From the NCBI GenBank assembly GCA_037190225.1, contig JBBCJL010000001.1, positions 310,001-374,000 of the forward strand: 64,000 nt of DNA, in the 5' to 3' direction. The position numbers were made by a program, and so were the translations under genes. The stretch comes from MKSF01 sp037190225. GTDB lineage: Bacteria; Bacteroidota; Bacteroidia; Chitinophagales; Chitinophagaceae. Position 1 is the first letter of the stretch, and the number at the start of each line of letters is the position of its first letter. The notes beneath the pieces were generated by a model. It was not told the DNA's origin and did no database searches. It saw only the letters and a list, made by a program, of their open reading frames with translations. Shown piece after piece: positions 54,274 through 62,307 of this stretch.

Positions 54274-54984
54274 ATGGGACGTATATTTGAAGTAAGAAAA
54301 TCCAAGATGTTTGCCCGGTACGATCGTATGGCAAAGCAGTTCACACGCATCGGTAAGGAGATAGCTATCGCTGTGAAGGCCGCGGGCCCGGAGCCGGAGA
54401 ATAACCCTGCCCTGAGACGGATCATGCAGAATGCGAAGGCGGTGAATATGCCTAAGGACCGCGTAGAAGGGGCTATTAAGAATGCCCTGGGAAAGGATCA
54501 CAGCAATTTTGACGAGGTGCTGTATGAAGGCTATGCGCCGCATGGAGTAGCTATCCTGGTGGAAACGGCTACTGATAATACGACCCGTACGGTAGCTAAT
54601 GTACGTTCACATTTTAACAAGGGCGGCGGCAGCCTGGGTAACAGCGGGTCTGTCAGCTTTATGTTCAAAAGAATGGGCGTATTCAAGCTGGCGCAGTCCG
54701 GCCTGAACCAGGAAGACCTGGAGCTGGAGCTGATAGATTATGGACTGGAAGAGCTGGGAGAGGACAGCGAAGGCAATATTATTATCAGGTGCGCCTTTTC
54801 CGATTTCGGCAATATGCAGAGCGCGCTGGAAGAGAAAGGCATCGAAGTGGCCAGCTCCGAGCTGGAATGGATACCGCTGAATACGGTGGAGCTGACGGAT
54901 GAGCAGGCTGAGGACGTGTTCAAGCTGATAGAGCGGGTGGAGCAGGATGATGATGTGCAGCGTGTATTTCATAATATGGGATAG
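54274..54984 (+). CDS. YebC/PmpR family protein (TACO1-like)
   Basis: A 236-residue protein of the YebC family, annotated as a transcriptional regulator and recently also linked to translation of proline-rich stretches. The N-terminus is MGRIFEVRKSKMFARYD, slightly unlike the usual AGHSKW start; PALRRIMQNAKAVNMPKDR, FDEVLYEGYAPHGVAI and NKGGGSLGNSGSVSF are family hallmarks. The altered N-terminus is common in the Bacteroidota branch. Monocistronic; a hairpin follows. The length is normal. Confidence 0.92.
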   Translation: MGRIFEVRKSKMFARYDRMAKQFTRIGKEIAIAVKAAGPEPENNPALRRIMQNAKAVNMPKDRVEGAIKNALGKDHSNFDEVLYEGYAPHGVAILVETATDNTTRTVANVRSHFNKGGGSLGNSGSVSFMFKRMGVFKLAQSGLNQEDLELELIDYGLEELGEDSEGNIIIRCAFSDFGNMQSALEEKGIEVASSELEWIPLNTVELTDEQAEDVFKLIERVEQDDDVQRVFHNMG

Positions 54985-55007
54985 CAGTGCACGGTAAGAT
55001 ATATCCG

Positions 55008-55037
55008 GCGGGCGGTGATAGGCATATCACCGCCCGC
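55008..55037 (+). terminator. Hairpin after the YebC-family gene
   Basis: A perfect 13-bp stem (55008-55020 with 55025-55037), 4-base loop, no U-tract. Confidence 0.6.
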
Positions 55038-55144
55038 TGCCGTGTCAGCCAGGCGGCAGCTTATAAATTCTTCCCTGATTTTATGCCGATAATACCCTAA
55101 TTTTAGGGTTTTAACTGATTGCGGTATTTTCTTAATGACCTTAT

Positions 55145-56155
55145 ATGAGCAATGCTAAAGTACAGTCTGTTCTGGAGATATCTCTGAGCATATTGATGGG
55201 GGCCTTATTCATCTTTTCTGCCTGGACCAAAACTTATCCGTCGCCGGCAGATTTTGAATACATTATCAAATCCCAGTTCCATACTCCCGGCTACTGGAGC
55301 GCCGTGCTGGCCCGGCTGGTGATAGGGGTGGAATTCGCCCTGGGCTTTTTCCTGATGCTGCATTTTTTCCTGAAGAAAAAGTGGATAGCCGTATCGGCCA
55401 TATTGCTGCTGCTGGCCTTCAGCATACACCTCCTGATGCTGTACCTGAGCGTGGGCAACGAAGCTAATTGCGGCTGTATGGGTACTGTCATTGAAATGAA
55501 GCCGCTCCCCTCCATCCTCAAGAATGTCCTGATGATAGCGGTATTGATCGTGCTGCTCAGGGTGACGCGGGGCAGGGGCCGGATCGGGCTGCACAATGCG
55601 TTCGTGGTGCTGCTGGGTCTCATCACCATAGCGCTGATGTTTATCGTATTGCCTATTAAGCCGGCAGCCGAATACCTGTCCTACTCACGCATCTATGACC
55701 CATCGCAGCCGGAGCAGCCGGCTGTGGACCTGAGGGAAGGCAGGCACATCGTCAGCTTTATGACCCTGGGCTGCGGTCACTGCAGGGATGCCGCGAAAGA
55801 GATCGTGAGGATCAGGGAAGCGCATCCGGAATTCCCGTTTTACATCTTCCTTTTACAGCCGCAGCCGCATATTAAAGCGGACACGCTGCAAAAGGATACG
55901 GCAACCGCGCGTACCGAGGATTCCCTGCTGCAGGTGAGGATCCGGGAGCTGGAAAGGGACTTCTTCGAGGACACTAAAGCATCCGCTATCCCGCACAGCT
56001 ACCTGAAAGAGGAGGATTTCGTGGCCCTGATCAACCAGAGCGGCAATAACGGCACACCCACCATTCTATGGATGCAGGATTCTGCCATTATCAGGGAGGT
56101 GATCAACCACCATTTCAATGTAAAGGATATAGAGAACTGGCTGAAAGCGAAATAA
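55145..56155 (+). CDS. DoxX/MauE-like membrane protein with thioredoxin-like C-terminus
   Basis: A 336-residue inner-membrane protein of the BT_3928-like family. The first half has four helices of the DoxX/MauE type (FIFSAWTKTYPSP; VLARLVIGVEFALGF; AFSIHLLMLYL) and a GCMG loop with a possible Cys pair (NCGCMG). A fifth helix (about 155-175) leads to a thioredoxin-like domain with redox motif C210-G-H-C213 (FMTLGCGHCRDAA). Likely carries reducing equivalents to or across the membrane (inference). It is followed 3 bases later by an RDD-protein gene and then an AcpH-like gene, so the three form one operon. Confidence 0.85.
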   Translation: MSNAKVQSVLEISLSILMGALFIFSAWTKTYPSPADFEYIIKSQFHTPGYWSAVLARLVIGVEFALGFFLMLHFFLKKKWIAVSAILLLLAFSIHLLMLYLSVGNEANCGCMGTVIEMKPLPSILKNVLMIAVLIVLLRVTRGRGRIGLHNAFVVLLGLITIALMFIVLPIKPAAEYLSYSRIYDPSQPEQPAVDLREGRHIVSFMTLGCGHCRDAAKEIVRIREAHPEFPFYIFLLQPQPHIKADTLQKDTATARTEDSLLQVRIRELERDFFEDTKASAIPHSYLKEEDFVALINQSGNNGTPTILWMQDSAIIREVINHHFNVKDIENWLKAK

Positions 56156-56158
56156 GAG

Positions 56159-56983
56159 ATGAATATATACAGTATCGGAACCCCTTTTAATATTGAGCTC
56201 AAATTCCGGATCGGTTCTTTCGGGAGCAGGCTGCTGGCCTGGCTCATAGATTTTGTGGCCATATATGCCTACAACCTGGTTTTTATGCTTTTTATATTTC
56301 ATAATCTCAGGTCCCTCGATATTAAAACCTTATCCGATATGGACACGGAGCAGGCCCTGATGATACTGCTGCTGGTCATTCCCAGCACCTTCTACCATCT
56401 GGCCTGCCAGATACTCTGGAACGGGCGCAGTCCCGGCAAATATGTCATGGGCCTGAAGGTGGTGAACGCAGAGAACGGGGGAGCTATCAGCACTGCCCAG
56501 GCTGTCATCAGGAATATCCTGTGCTTTCCCAATTTTATACTGGGAATGATGTTCCTGGCCGTAATGCCCGCCACGCTGATAGTCATGCTGCTCATCACAG
56601 CCTTGTCCGCAGTACCGGATGTGATTTTTGTACTGGTGAATGCCAGGAACCAGAAAATGGGCGATCTCCTTGCCGGCACGATGGTGATCCAGGCGAATTA
56701 TAAGCCTGATATCCACCAGACGATCTTCCAGGAGTTGGAAGACCCGGTTGCCTATACGATGCTGTACCCGGGCGTATCGGCCCTTTCCGATGTGGAGATC
56801 AACGGGCTGAATAAGATCGTAAAGAGCACGGAGTACTATTCTCCTGAATACCTGCAGAAGATCACCTTCAGGCTGGAGCAGAAGCTGGAGGCGCAAAGCC
56901 GTGAGTACGACCCGATAGACTTTTTCAGGAGGGTCATCCGGGATTATAATTATTATCATCAACAAACCAAATCAGCGCCATGA
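56159..56983 (+). CDS. RDD family membrane protein
   Basis: A 274-residue membrane protein with the RDD domain: an early RLLAWLIDF helix (about 20-30) containing the Arg and Asp residues that name the family, then GRSPGKYVMGLKVVN and QKMGDLLAGTMVI. Three or four helices span 22-165; the C-terminal 100 residues are soluble and cytoplasmic. Some RDD proteins are Na+/H+ antiporters, but most have no assigned role. It sits 3 bases after the DoxX-like gene, and its stop overlaps the next start by four bases (ATGA). Confidence 0.88.
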   Translation: MNIYSIGTPFNIELKFRIGSFGSRLLAWLIDFVAIYAYNLVFMLFIFHNLRSLDIKTLSDMDTEQALMILLLVIPSTFYHLACQILWNGRSPGKYVMGLKVVNAENGGAISTAQAVIRNILCFPNFILGMMFLAVMPATLIVMLLITALSAVPDVIFVLVNARNQKMGDLLAGTMVIQANYKPDIHQTIFQELEDPVAYTMLYPGVSALSDVEINGLNKIVKSTEYYSPEYLQKITFRLEQKLEAQSREYDPIDFFRRVIRDYNYYHQQTKSAP

Positions 56984-57561
56984 ATTATTTAGGCCATGCG
57001 TTCCTCTCATTCGGCAACCGGGAGATACTGGTGGGGAATATTATAGGAGATTATGTGAAAGGTAACCTCGCCGTTGAGACGTACCCGCCTGATATTCAGA
57101 AAGGCATAAGGCTCCATCGCCAGATAGACGATTTTACGGACAGGCATGCGGCCGCTATCCTGGCCAAAAATATCTTTCGCCCTGATTACGGTCTGTACGC
57201 CGGCGCGATCGCAGATGTGCTGTGGGATCACTTTTTGGCCAATGACCCGCGCTTTTTCCCCACTGTAAAGGACCTGGAGCGCTTCAGCCTGGAAACCTAC
57301 AGCCATATAGAGGCTTATGAAGCCGTATTGCCGGAAAAGTTCAGGCCCGCTTTTGCATCCATGAAGCAGCATAACTGGCTGTACAATTACCGTACTGTCA
57401 GGGGTGTTGAAAATGCGCTGAAGGGACTGGCATACAGGGCCAAGTACCTGGAAGATACCACCCGGGCTTACCAGCTCTTCCTCCAGTACTTCTATGAGCT
57501 TAACCAACGGTATTTTGAGCTGGTGGACGATGTGGTACCTTTTGTCAAAAATAAAATTTAA
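56980..57561 (+). CDS. Acyl carrier protein phosphodiesterase (AcpH family)
   Basis: A 193-residue HD-fold-related hydrolase that removes the phosphopantetheine arm from acyl carrier protein in E. coli. MNYLGHAFLSF at the N-terminus, GNIIGDYVKGN, GIRLHRQIDDFTDRH and ADVLWDHFLAND are family hallmarks and supply the metal ligands (His, Asp). Bacteroidota members may act on other substrates. The start overlaps the RDD stop (ATGA), so it is coupled to the upstream gene; together with the DoxX-like gene it ends the three-gene operon. Confidence 0.9.
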   Translation: MNYLGHAFLSFGNREILVGNIIGDYVKGNLAVETYPPDIQKGIRLHRQIDDFTDRHAAAILAKNIFRPDYGLYAGAIADVLWDHFLANDPRFFPTVKDLERFSLETYSHIEAYEAVLPEKFRPAFASMKQHNWLYNYRTVRGVENALKGLAYRAKYLEDTTRAYQLFLQYFYELNQRYFELVDDVVPFVKNKI

Positions 57562-57588
57562 TAACAGTTTTAATACGGCAGGATTAAT

Positions 57589-57596
57589 TAAATTTG
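57589..57596 (+). promoter_or_regulatory. -7 element for the serine hydrolase gene
   Basis: TAAATTTG, an exact TAnnTTTG match about 33 bases before the ATG at 57630. Confidence 0.55.
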
Positions 57597-57629
57597 TAGT
57601 TTTTCCCGGTTTTTATATTTACAAGTATA

Positions 57630-58856
57630 ATGAATAAACTAAAAAAGAAGGTTGTTTCTTACTTACTGGCAACTTCTTTATTGGGTTTTGCAGGATACCA
57701 GTTTGTCTTCCATACTGCCGCGAGTGCGTCGTTATTCCAGCAGGCTGCCTCGCAGGGTGAGAAGCCTAAAAAAGATGTTTCCAAAATTGTATATGCCGAT
57801 ACGAACAAGGCTGAATACAGGCAGCTGATCAAAAGTCTTGATTCCTTTTATGCTATCCAGGTGAAAGGCGGCTTTAACGGCAGCGTGCTGATCGGTCATG
57901 AAGGCAAGGTGATCTATGAGCGTTACTTCGGGATGGCAGATCAGAGGCTGGGCATTAAACTGGGTCCCAAGACGCCCAGTCAGCTGGCATCTACCTCCAA
58001 GCCCTTTACGGCTACGGCTATCCTGTGGCTGCACCAGAGCAAATATCTCAATATTGACGAGCCCGTTGCGAAATACCTGAAAGGCTTCCCTTATCCTGAT
58101 ATTACCATTACCATGCTGCTGAACCACAGGAGCGGGCTGCCGGACTATACCAAGATGGGCAGCGCCATCTGGCCGTCCAAGGCGCCGATGTATAATGTTC
58201 ACCTGCTGCAGTATTTCATCAATAAGAAGCCCAGGCTGAGATTTGCGCCCAATACCGCCTTCCAGTACAGCAATACCAATTATGCGCTGCTGGCCAGCAT
58301 CATCGAGGAAGTGACGCATATGCCCTATAAGAAGTTCATGAAAGAGATGATCTTTGAGCCTTTGGGAATGCATCACACCTATGTCTTTGATCCTGCGGAG
58401 GGATTCCAGCAGCAGAGCACGGTCAGCTACCGGGCCAACTTTTCCGTCTTTGAGAATAACTTCCAGGACGGGATATACGGCGATAAGGGCATCTACAGCA
58501 CTCCCCAGGATATGTACCGCTGGGACCAGTCCTTCTATGCCTATTCGCTGCTGAACGAGCGCACGCTGAGAATGGCGTATAACGGCTATTCCGGCACAGG
58601 ATCGGGCAAGAAGAACTACGGGCTCGGCTGGAGGATGATGGAGGATGAGAAATACAAGATCATCTACCATAACGGCTGGTGGCATGGCAATAATACCGTC
58701 TTCTACCGGTTCATAGCAGACAACTTTACCATCATCGTGCTGGGTAATAAATATAATACCAGGATTTATCAGCATCCTAAGGGTATATACCCTATTTTTG
58801 CGAAAAATTCGGATATCAAAATAGAGTGGGAGGAAACGGGAAGCCCTTCCGAATAA
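57630..58856 (+). CDS. Serine hydrolase, beta-lactamase class C/AmpH-like
   Basis: A 408-residue exported enzyme of the beta-lactamase/transpeptidase-like family. N-terminal anchor or signal (about 8-27). Catalytic SxxK is S121-T-S-K124 (LASTSKPF), the YxN motif is in QYSNTNYAL (about 213-216) and the third motif is HNGWWHGN (about 350), in the HxG form of esterase/DD-peptidase members. Family members are DD-peptidases, esterases or class C beta-lactamases; the HxG form argues against an efficient beta-lactamase. Periplasmic, anchored. It lies directly upstream of the infA operon but has its own promoter. Confidence 0.88.
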   Translation: MNKLKKKVVSYLLATSLLGFAGYQFVFHTAASASLFQQAASQGEKPKKDVSKIVYADTNKAEYRQLIKSLDSFYAIQVKGGFNGSVLIGHEGKVIYERYFGMADQRLGIKLGPKTPSQLASTSKPFTATAILWLHQSKYLNIDEPVAKYLKGFPYPDITITMLLNHRSGLPDYTKMGSAIWPSKAPMYNVHLLQYFINKKPRLRFAPNTAFQYSNTNYALLASIIEEVTHMPYKKFMKEMIFEPLGMHHTYVFDPAEGFQQQSTVSYRANFSVFENNFQDGIYGDKGIYSTPQDMYRWDQSFYAYSLLNERTLRMAYNGYSGTGSGKKNYGLGWRMMEDEKYKIIYHNGWWHGNNTVFYRFIADNFTIIVLGNKYNTRIYQHPKGIYPIFAKNSDIKIEWEETGSPSE

Positions 58857-58873
58857 TTAAAATATAAAATATT

Positions 58874-58904
58874 TTTGGCTTATTGCTAAAAATAATTAAC
58901 TTTG
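58874..58904 (+). promoter_or_regulatory. Promoter of the alpha ribosomal operon
   Basis: TTTG (58874-58877), 19-base spacer, TAACTTTG (58897-58904): an exact consensus promoter 18 bases before the infA ATG. Confidence 0.88.
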
Positions 58905-58922
58905 CATTCCTTTTTATAAATT

Positions 58923-59141
58923 ATGGCAAAACAGCCCCTTATTAAACAAGACGGTACAATAGTGGAAGCATTATCCAATGCGATGTTCCGGGTACGCCTG
59001 GAGAATGGTCATGAGATACTGGCCACTATTTCCGGGAAAATGCGGATGAACTATATCCGTATCCTTCCGGGTGATAAAGTAGGTGTAGAGATGAGCCCGT
59101 ATGATCTGTCACGCGGCAGGATCATCTACAGGTACAAATAA
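58923..59141 (+). CDS. infA: Translation initiation factor IF-1
   Basis: A 72-residue OB-fold protein that sits in the ribosomal A site during initiation. MAKQPLIKQDGTIVEALSNA, MFRVRLENGHEILA and GDKVGVEMSPYDLSRGRI are textbook IF-1. First gene of the alpha operon, under its own strong promoter. Confidence 0.98.
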   Translation: MAKQPLIKQDGTIVEALSNAMFRVRLENGHEILATISGKMRMNYIRILPGDKVGVEMSPYDLSRGRIIYRYK

Positions 59142-59207
59142 GTATTGTTTTGGGTTAAATGTTGTGTAAGAGAAAGCTATTTTAAATCAATATAAATTAC
59201 AATAAGT

Positions 59208-59324
59208 ATGAAAGTTCGTGCTTCAATTAAAAAGCGTAGTGCAGATTGTAAAATTGTACGTCGTAAAGGAAAATTATTCGTGATCAACAAGAAGAACCCA
59301 CGCTTCAAGCAACGTCAGGGCTAA
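59208..59324 (+). CDS. rpmJ: Ribosomal protein L36 (bL36)
   Basis: A 38-residue basic protein of the large subunit. It reads MKVRASIKKRSADCKIVRR onward to KKNPRFKQRQG. Of the usual zinc-ligand positions, C14 is present but the others are replaced (V, N, K), so this is the zinc-free (C-minus) type common in Bacteroidota. It lies between infA and rpsM, its standard place, and is short enough to be missed by length filters. Confidence 0.97.
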   Translation: MKVRASIKKRSADCKIVRRKGKLFVINKKNPRFKQRQG

Positions 59325-59399
59325 TACGGGTCGCGAACCGGCAGGTGTAATGCCCCGGGAATCAAAAATGAATTCATTCAATCATTAAAATTAAGATAA

Positions 59400-59780
59400 A
59401 TGGCTCGTATAGCTGGTATTGATCTTCCTAAAAACAAAAGGGGAGAAATCGGTCTTACTTACATTTTTGGAATCGGTTTAAGCACTTCTCGCTATATCCT
59501 GGATAAAGCGGGTATTGATCGTAACAAGAAAGTTGTAGAGTGGAACGATGATGAGCAAGGTGAAATCCGTAACATCATCAATTCCGAGTTCAAAGTAGAA
59601 GGACAGTTACGTTCTGAGGTATCCATGAACATCAAGCGTCTGATGGATATCGCCTGTTACCGTGGCGTACGTCATCGTAAAGGATTACCCTTACGCGGAC
59701 AACGTACCAAAACGAACAGCCGTACCCGTAAGGGCAAGCGTAAAACTGTTGCCGGTAAGAAAAAAGCTGCTAAGAAGTAA
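59400..59780 (+). CDS. rpsM: Ribosomal protein S13 (uS13)
   Basis: A 126-residue small-subunit head protein contacting tRNA and the B1 bridges. MARIAGIDLPKNKRGEIGLT, YIFGIGLSTSRYILDKAG and RGVRHRKGLPLRGQRTKTN are diagnostic. The C-terminus is a Lys-rich tail (KGKRKTVAGKKKAAKK). Confidence 0.98.
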   Translation: MARIAGIDLPKNKRGEIGLTYIFGIGLSTSRYILDKAGIDRNKKVVEWNDDEQGEIRNIINSEFKVEGQLRSEVSMNIKRLMDIACYRGVRHRKGLPLRGQRTKTNSRTRKGKRKTVAGKKKAAKK

Positions 59781-59819
59781 TTTAACCAAACCAAGCGCAA
59801 CTGATCTCGGAGCCCTTTT

Positions 59820-59883
59820 CAGAACTTCTTACAGGGTTAGAGGCGTTGCCGCTCAGCCGTGCGCATTGCGTGCCTGAGTTCTG
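59820..59883 (+). ncRNA. Possible structured RNA element between rpsM and rpsK
   Basis: CAGAACT (59820-59826) pairs with AGTTCTG (59877-59883), closing a 50-base GC-rich segment with internal complementarity. The gap (134 bases) is large for genes within one ribosomal operon. It could be an operon leader for translational control, but no family is recognised. Confidence 0.35.
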
Positions 59884-59914
59884 TAATTAACCATCAAAAG
59901 ACTACCTCAAAAAA

Positions 59915-60319
59915 ATGGCAAAAGGTAAACAAAACACAGCGAAAGCTGCTGCTAAAAAAAGAGTAGCAAAAGTTGATGCTCATGGTGATGTGCATATTAC
60001 TGCAACATTCAACAATATCATCATCGCTTTCACTAACAAGCAAGGTCAGGTGATCTCCTGGTCCTCCGCAGGTAAAATGGGATTCCGTGGCTCTAAGAAG
60101 AACACGCCTTACGCTGCGCAGCAGGCAGCTGCAGACGCTGCAAAAGTAGCGCTGGAAGCTGGTATGAAAAAAGCAGACATCATTGTTAAAGGACCCGGTT
60201 CCGGCCGTGAAGGCGCTATCCGTTCCGTAGCTAACAGCGGCGTGGAAGTGACCTCCATCAAGGATATTACGCCGATCCCGCATAATGGCTGTCGTCCGCC
60301 CAAGAAACGTAGAGTTTAA
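59915..60319 (+). CDS. rpsK: Ribosomal protein S11 (uS11)
   Basis: A 134-residue platform protein. The N-terminus has a Lys/Ala-rich extension (AKAAAKKRVAKVDA); ITATFNNIIIAFTNKQGQV, SWSSAGKMGFRGSKKNTP and GPGSGREGAIRSVANSG follow the family. KDITPIPHNGCRPPKKRRV is the standard C-terminus. Confidence 0.98.
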   Translation: MAKGKQNTAKAAAKKRVAKVDAHGDVHITATFNNIIIAFTNKQGQVISWSSAGKMGFRGSKKNTPYAAQQAAADAAKVALEAGMKKADIIVKGPGSGREGAIRSVANSGVEVTSIKDITPIPHNGCRPPKKRRV

Positions 60320-60336
60320 TATATAGCTATATATTG

Positions 60337-60377
60337 CTTTTGCAATCTTTTCATATTAATTGGAGAGGTTGCAAAAG
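60337..60377 (+). other. Hairpin in the rpsK-rpsD gap
   Basis: CTTTTGCAA (60337-60345) pairs with TTGCAAAAG (60369-60377); a second hairpin lies closer to rpsD. Confidence 0.5.
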
Positions 60378-60405
60378 TTGTTTATGGCAATCTTCTTATA
60401 AATCC

Positions 60406-60449
60406 GTTTTTCGTTTCCACTTTTCCGGCTTTTAAATGAAACGAAAAAC
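60406..60449 (+). promoter_or_regulatory. 12-bp hairpin upstream of rpsD
   Basis: GTTTTTCGTTTC (60406-60417) pairs perfectly with GAAACGAAAAAC (60438-60449) around a 20-base loop, ending about 38 bases before the rpsD ATG. S4 autoregulates this operon in other bacteria, so this could be its leader or a partial terminator (inference). Confidence 0.45.
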
Positions 60450-60487
60450 ATTATAATTAAAATCCGGTCAAATTATCATTTAAAATT

Positions 60488-61093
60488 ATGGCACGTTATA
60501 CTGGCCCTAAAAACAAGATCAACCGTATTTTCGGCGAACCTATCCTGGGTTCCGGCAAGAACCTTTCCAAGAACAGCAATCCTCCGGGTATGCACGGTGC
60601 CAACCGTAAGCGTAAATCCCAGTCCGAGTATGCTATTCAGCTGAAAGAAAAACAAAAGGCAAAATATACTTACCTGGTTCTGGAAAAGCAATTCCGTAAC
60701 ACTTACCAGGAAGCTTCCCGTCGTAAAGGCGCGACAGGTACCAACCTGATCCAGCTGCTGGAAGCCCGCCTGGACAACTCCGTTTTCCGTGCAGGCCTGG
60801 CGCCGACCCGTTCCGCTGCCCGTCAGCTGGTGTCTCACAAGCACATCCTGGTGAACGGCGAGATCGTTAACATCCCTTCCTACAGCCTGAAGCCGGGTGA
60901 TGTGATCGAGTTCAAGGCCAAATCCAAAGCGAACAACGCTGTGCTGGGTCTGGTAAAAGGTAAGAACCCTAATATCAACTGGATAGAATACAATGAAAAA
61001 GAATTGAAAGGTACTTTCCTCGCTTATCCTGAGCGTGAAGCGGTTCCTGAAAATATCAAGGAACAATTAATCGTTGAATTGTATTCTAAATAA
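60488..61093 (+). CDS. rpsD: Ribosomal protein S4 (uS4)
   Basis: A 201-residue primary 16S rRNA-binding protein and, in E. coli, the translational repressor of the alpha operon. MARYTGPKNKINRIFGEP at the N-terminus, then QLLEARLDNSVFRAGLAPT, and the S4 RNA-binding domain ARQLVSHKHILVNGEIVNIP. The N-terminal zinc-ligand cysteines are absent, so it is the zinc-free type. Confidence 0.98.
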   Translation: MARYTGPKNKINRIFGEPILGSGKNLSKNSNPPGMHGANRKRKSQSEYAIQLKEKQKAKYTYLVLEKQFRNTYQEASRRKGATGTNLIQLLEARLDNSVFRAGLAPTRSAARQLVSHKHILVNGEIVNIPSYSLKPGDVIEFKAKSKANNAVLGLVKGKNPNINWIEYNEKELKGTFLAYPEREAVPENIKEQLIVELYSK

Positions 61094-61161
61094 TCCAAAT
61101 ACTTTATATATTTACACATTTTTAAAGTATTTGAACACTAAATAAAATTAAAACTTCCAAA

Positions 61162-62160
61162 ATGGCTATATTAAGTTTCCAAAAACCGGATAAAATTGTG
61201 TTGCAGAAAGCAAACGATTTTGAGGCACAATTTGAATTCCGTCCATTAGAGCCAGGATATGGTGTAACCATTGGTAACGCTTTACGCAGGGTACTGTTGT
61301 CTTCTTTGGAAGGCCATGCCATTACAGGTATCCGCATCTCCGGGGTAGACCACGAATTTGCCACCATTAAAGGAGTGCTGGAGGATGTGACCGAGATCAT
61401 CCTCAACCTGAAGCAGGTACGTTTGAAAAAACGCGGTGATGATGATATCCACAATGAGAAGATCGAACTGGTTATCAAAGGTCAGGAGCAGTTTTTAGCA
61501 GGCCAGATCGGTGAGGCAAGCACCGTGTTCGATGTTATGAACCCGGAACAGCTGATCTGTAACCTTGATACAAGCGCTACTTTAGAGATTGAAATGGTGA
61601 TCGGGAAAGGCCGCGGATATGTGCCTTCTGAAGAGAACCGGCCTAAAGACGCACCGGTAAACTTCATAGCTATTGATGCTATCTTCACGCCTATCAAGAA
61701 CGTAAAATATACCGTTGAAAATACCCGTGTGGAGCAGCGCACAGACTATGAAAAGCTGATCATGGAAGTGGTCACTGACGGAACGATCCATCCGGAAGAA
61801 GCTGTAAAGGAGGCATCCCGCATCCTGATCCAGCACCTGATGATCATCACTGATGAAAATATCGCGCTGGATACCAAGCGTGAAGAGAAAGAAGAAGCTG
61901 TTGACGAAGGTATGCTGCAATTAAGAAAAGTGCTGAACACACCGCTGGAAGACCTTGAGCTTTCCGTGCGTGCGTTCAACTGCCTGAAGGCTGCCAAGAT
62001 CAACTCCCTGGTAGAGCTAGTTCAGTACACCCAGGATGAGCTGATGAAATTCCGCAACTTCGGCCAGAAATCATTAACTGAGATCGAGCAGGTATTACAT
62101 GAAAGGAACCTCAGTTTCGGAATGGATATCAGCCGTATCAAATTCAGCGACGAGAACTGA
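61162..62160 (+). CDS. rpoA: RNA polymerase subunit alpha
   Basis: A 332-residue subunit that nucleates RNA polymerase assembly. The N-terminal domain (about 1-230) includes EPGYGVTIGNALRRVLLSSL, the dimer and beta/beta' contact region. A linker joins the C-terminal domain (about 255-325), with LELSVRAFNCLKAAKI and LMKFRNFGQKSLTEIEQVL, which binds UP elements and activators. Normal length. Follows rpsD by 68 bases. Confidence 0.98.
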   Translation: MAILSFQKPDKIVLQKANDFEAQFEFRPLEPGYGVTIGNALRRVLLSSLEGHAITGIRISGVDHEFATIKGVLEDVTEIILNLKQVRLKKRGDDDIHNEKIELVIKGQEQFLAGQIGEASTVFDVMNPEQLICNLDTSATLEIEMVIGKGRGYVPSEENRPKDAPVNFIAIDAIFTPIKNVKYTVENTRVEQRTDYEKLIMEVVTDGTIHPEEAVKEASRILIQHLMIITDENIALDTKREEKEEAVDEGMLQLRKVLNTPLEDLELSVRAFNCLKAAKINSLVELVQYTQDELMKFRNFGQKSLTEIEQVLHERNLSFGMDISRIKFSDEN

Positions 62161-62192
62161 TCACAGGTTAGCGTCCCCTGAAAAAATACTTA

Positions 62193-62289
62193 CCTGCATT
62201 ATTCCCGGGTAGTGCAGGCTCTTTATTCATCACAGGATTTTGACCGGGGAAAATCTTAAGCTCTGTAATTCCCTGACCACGGTACAGAG
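62193..62289 (+). other. Two small hairpins in the rpoA-rplQ gap
   Basis: CCTGCA pairs with TGCAGG near 62193-62216, and CTCTGTA (62261-62267) with TACAGAG (62283-62289). The 147-base gap otherwise shows no gene. Confidence 0.4.
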
Positions 62290-62307
62290 TCTAAAATCAT
62301 AATTTTT

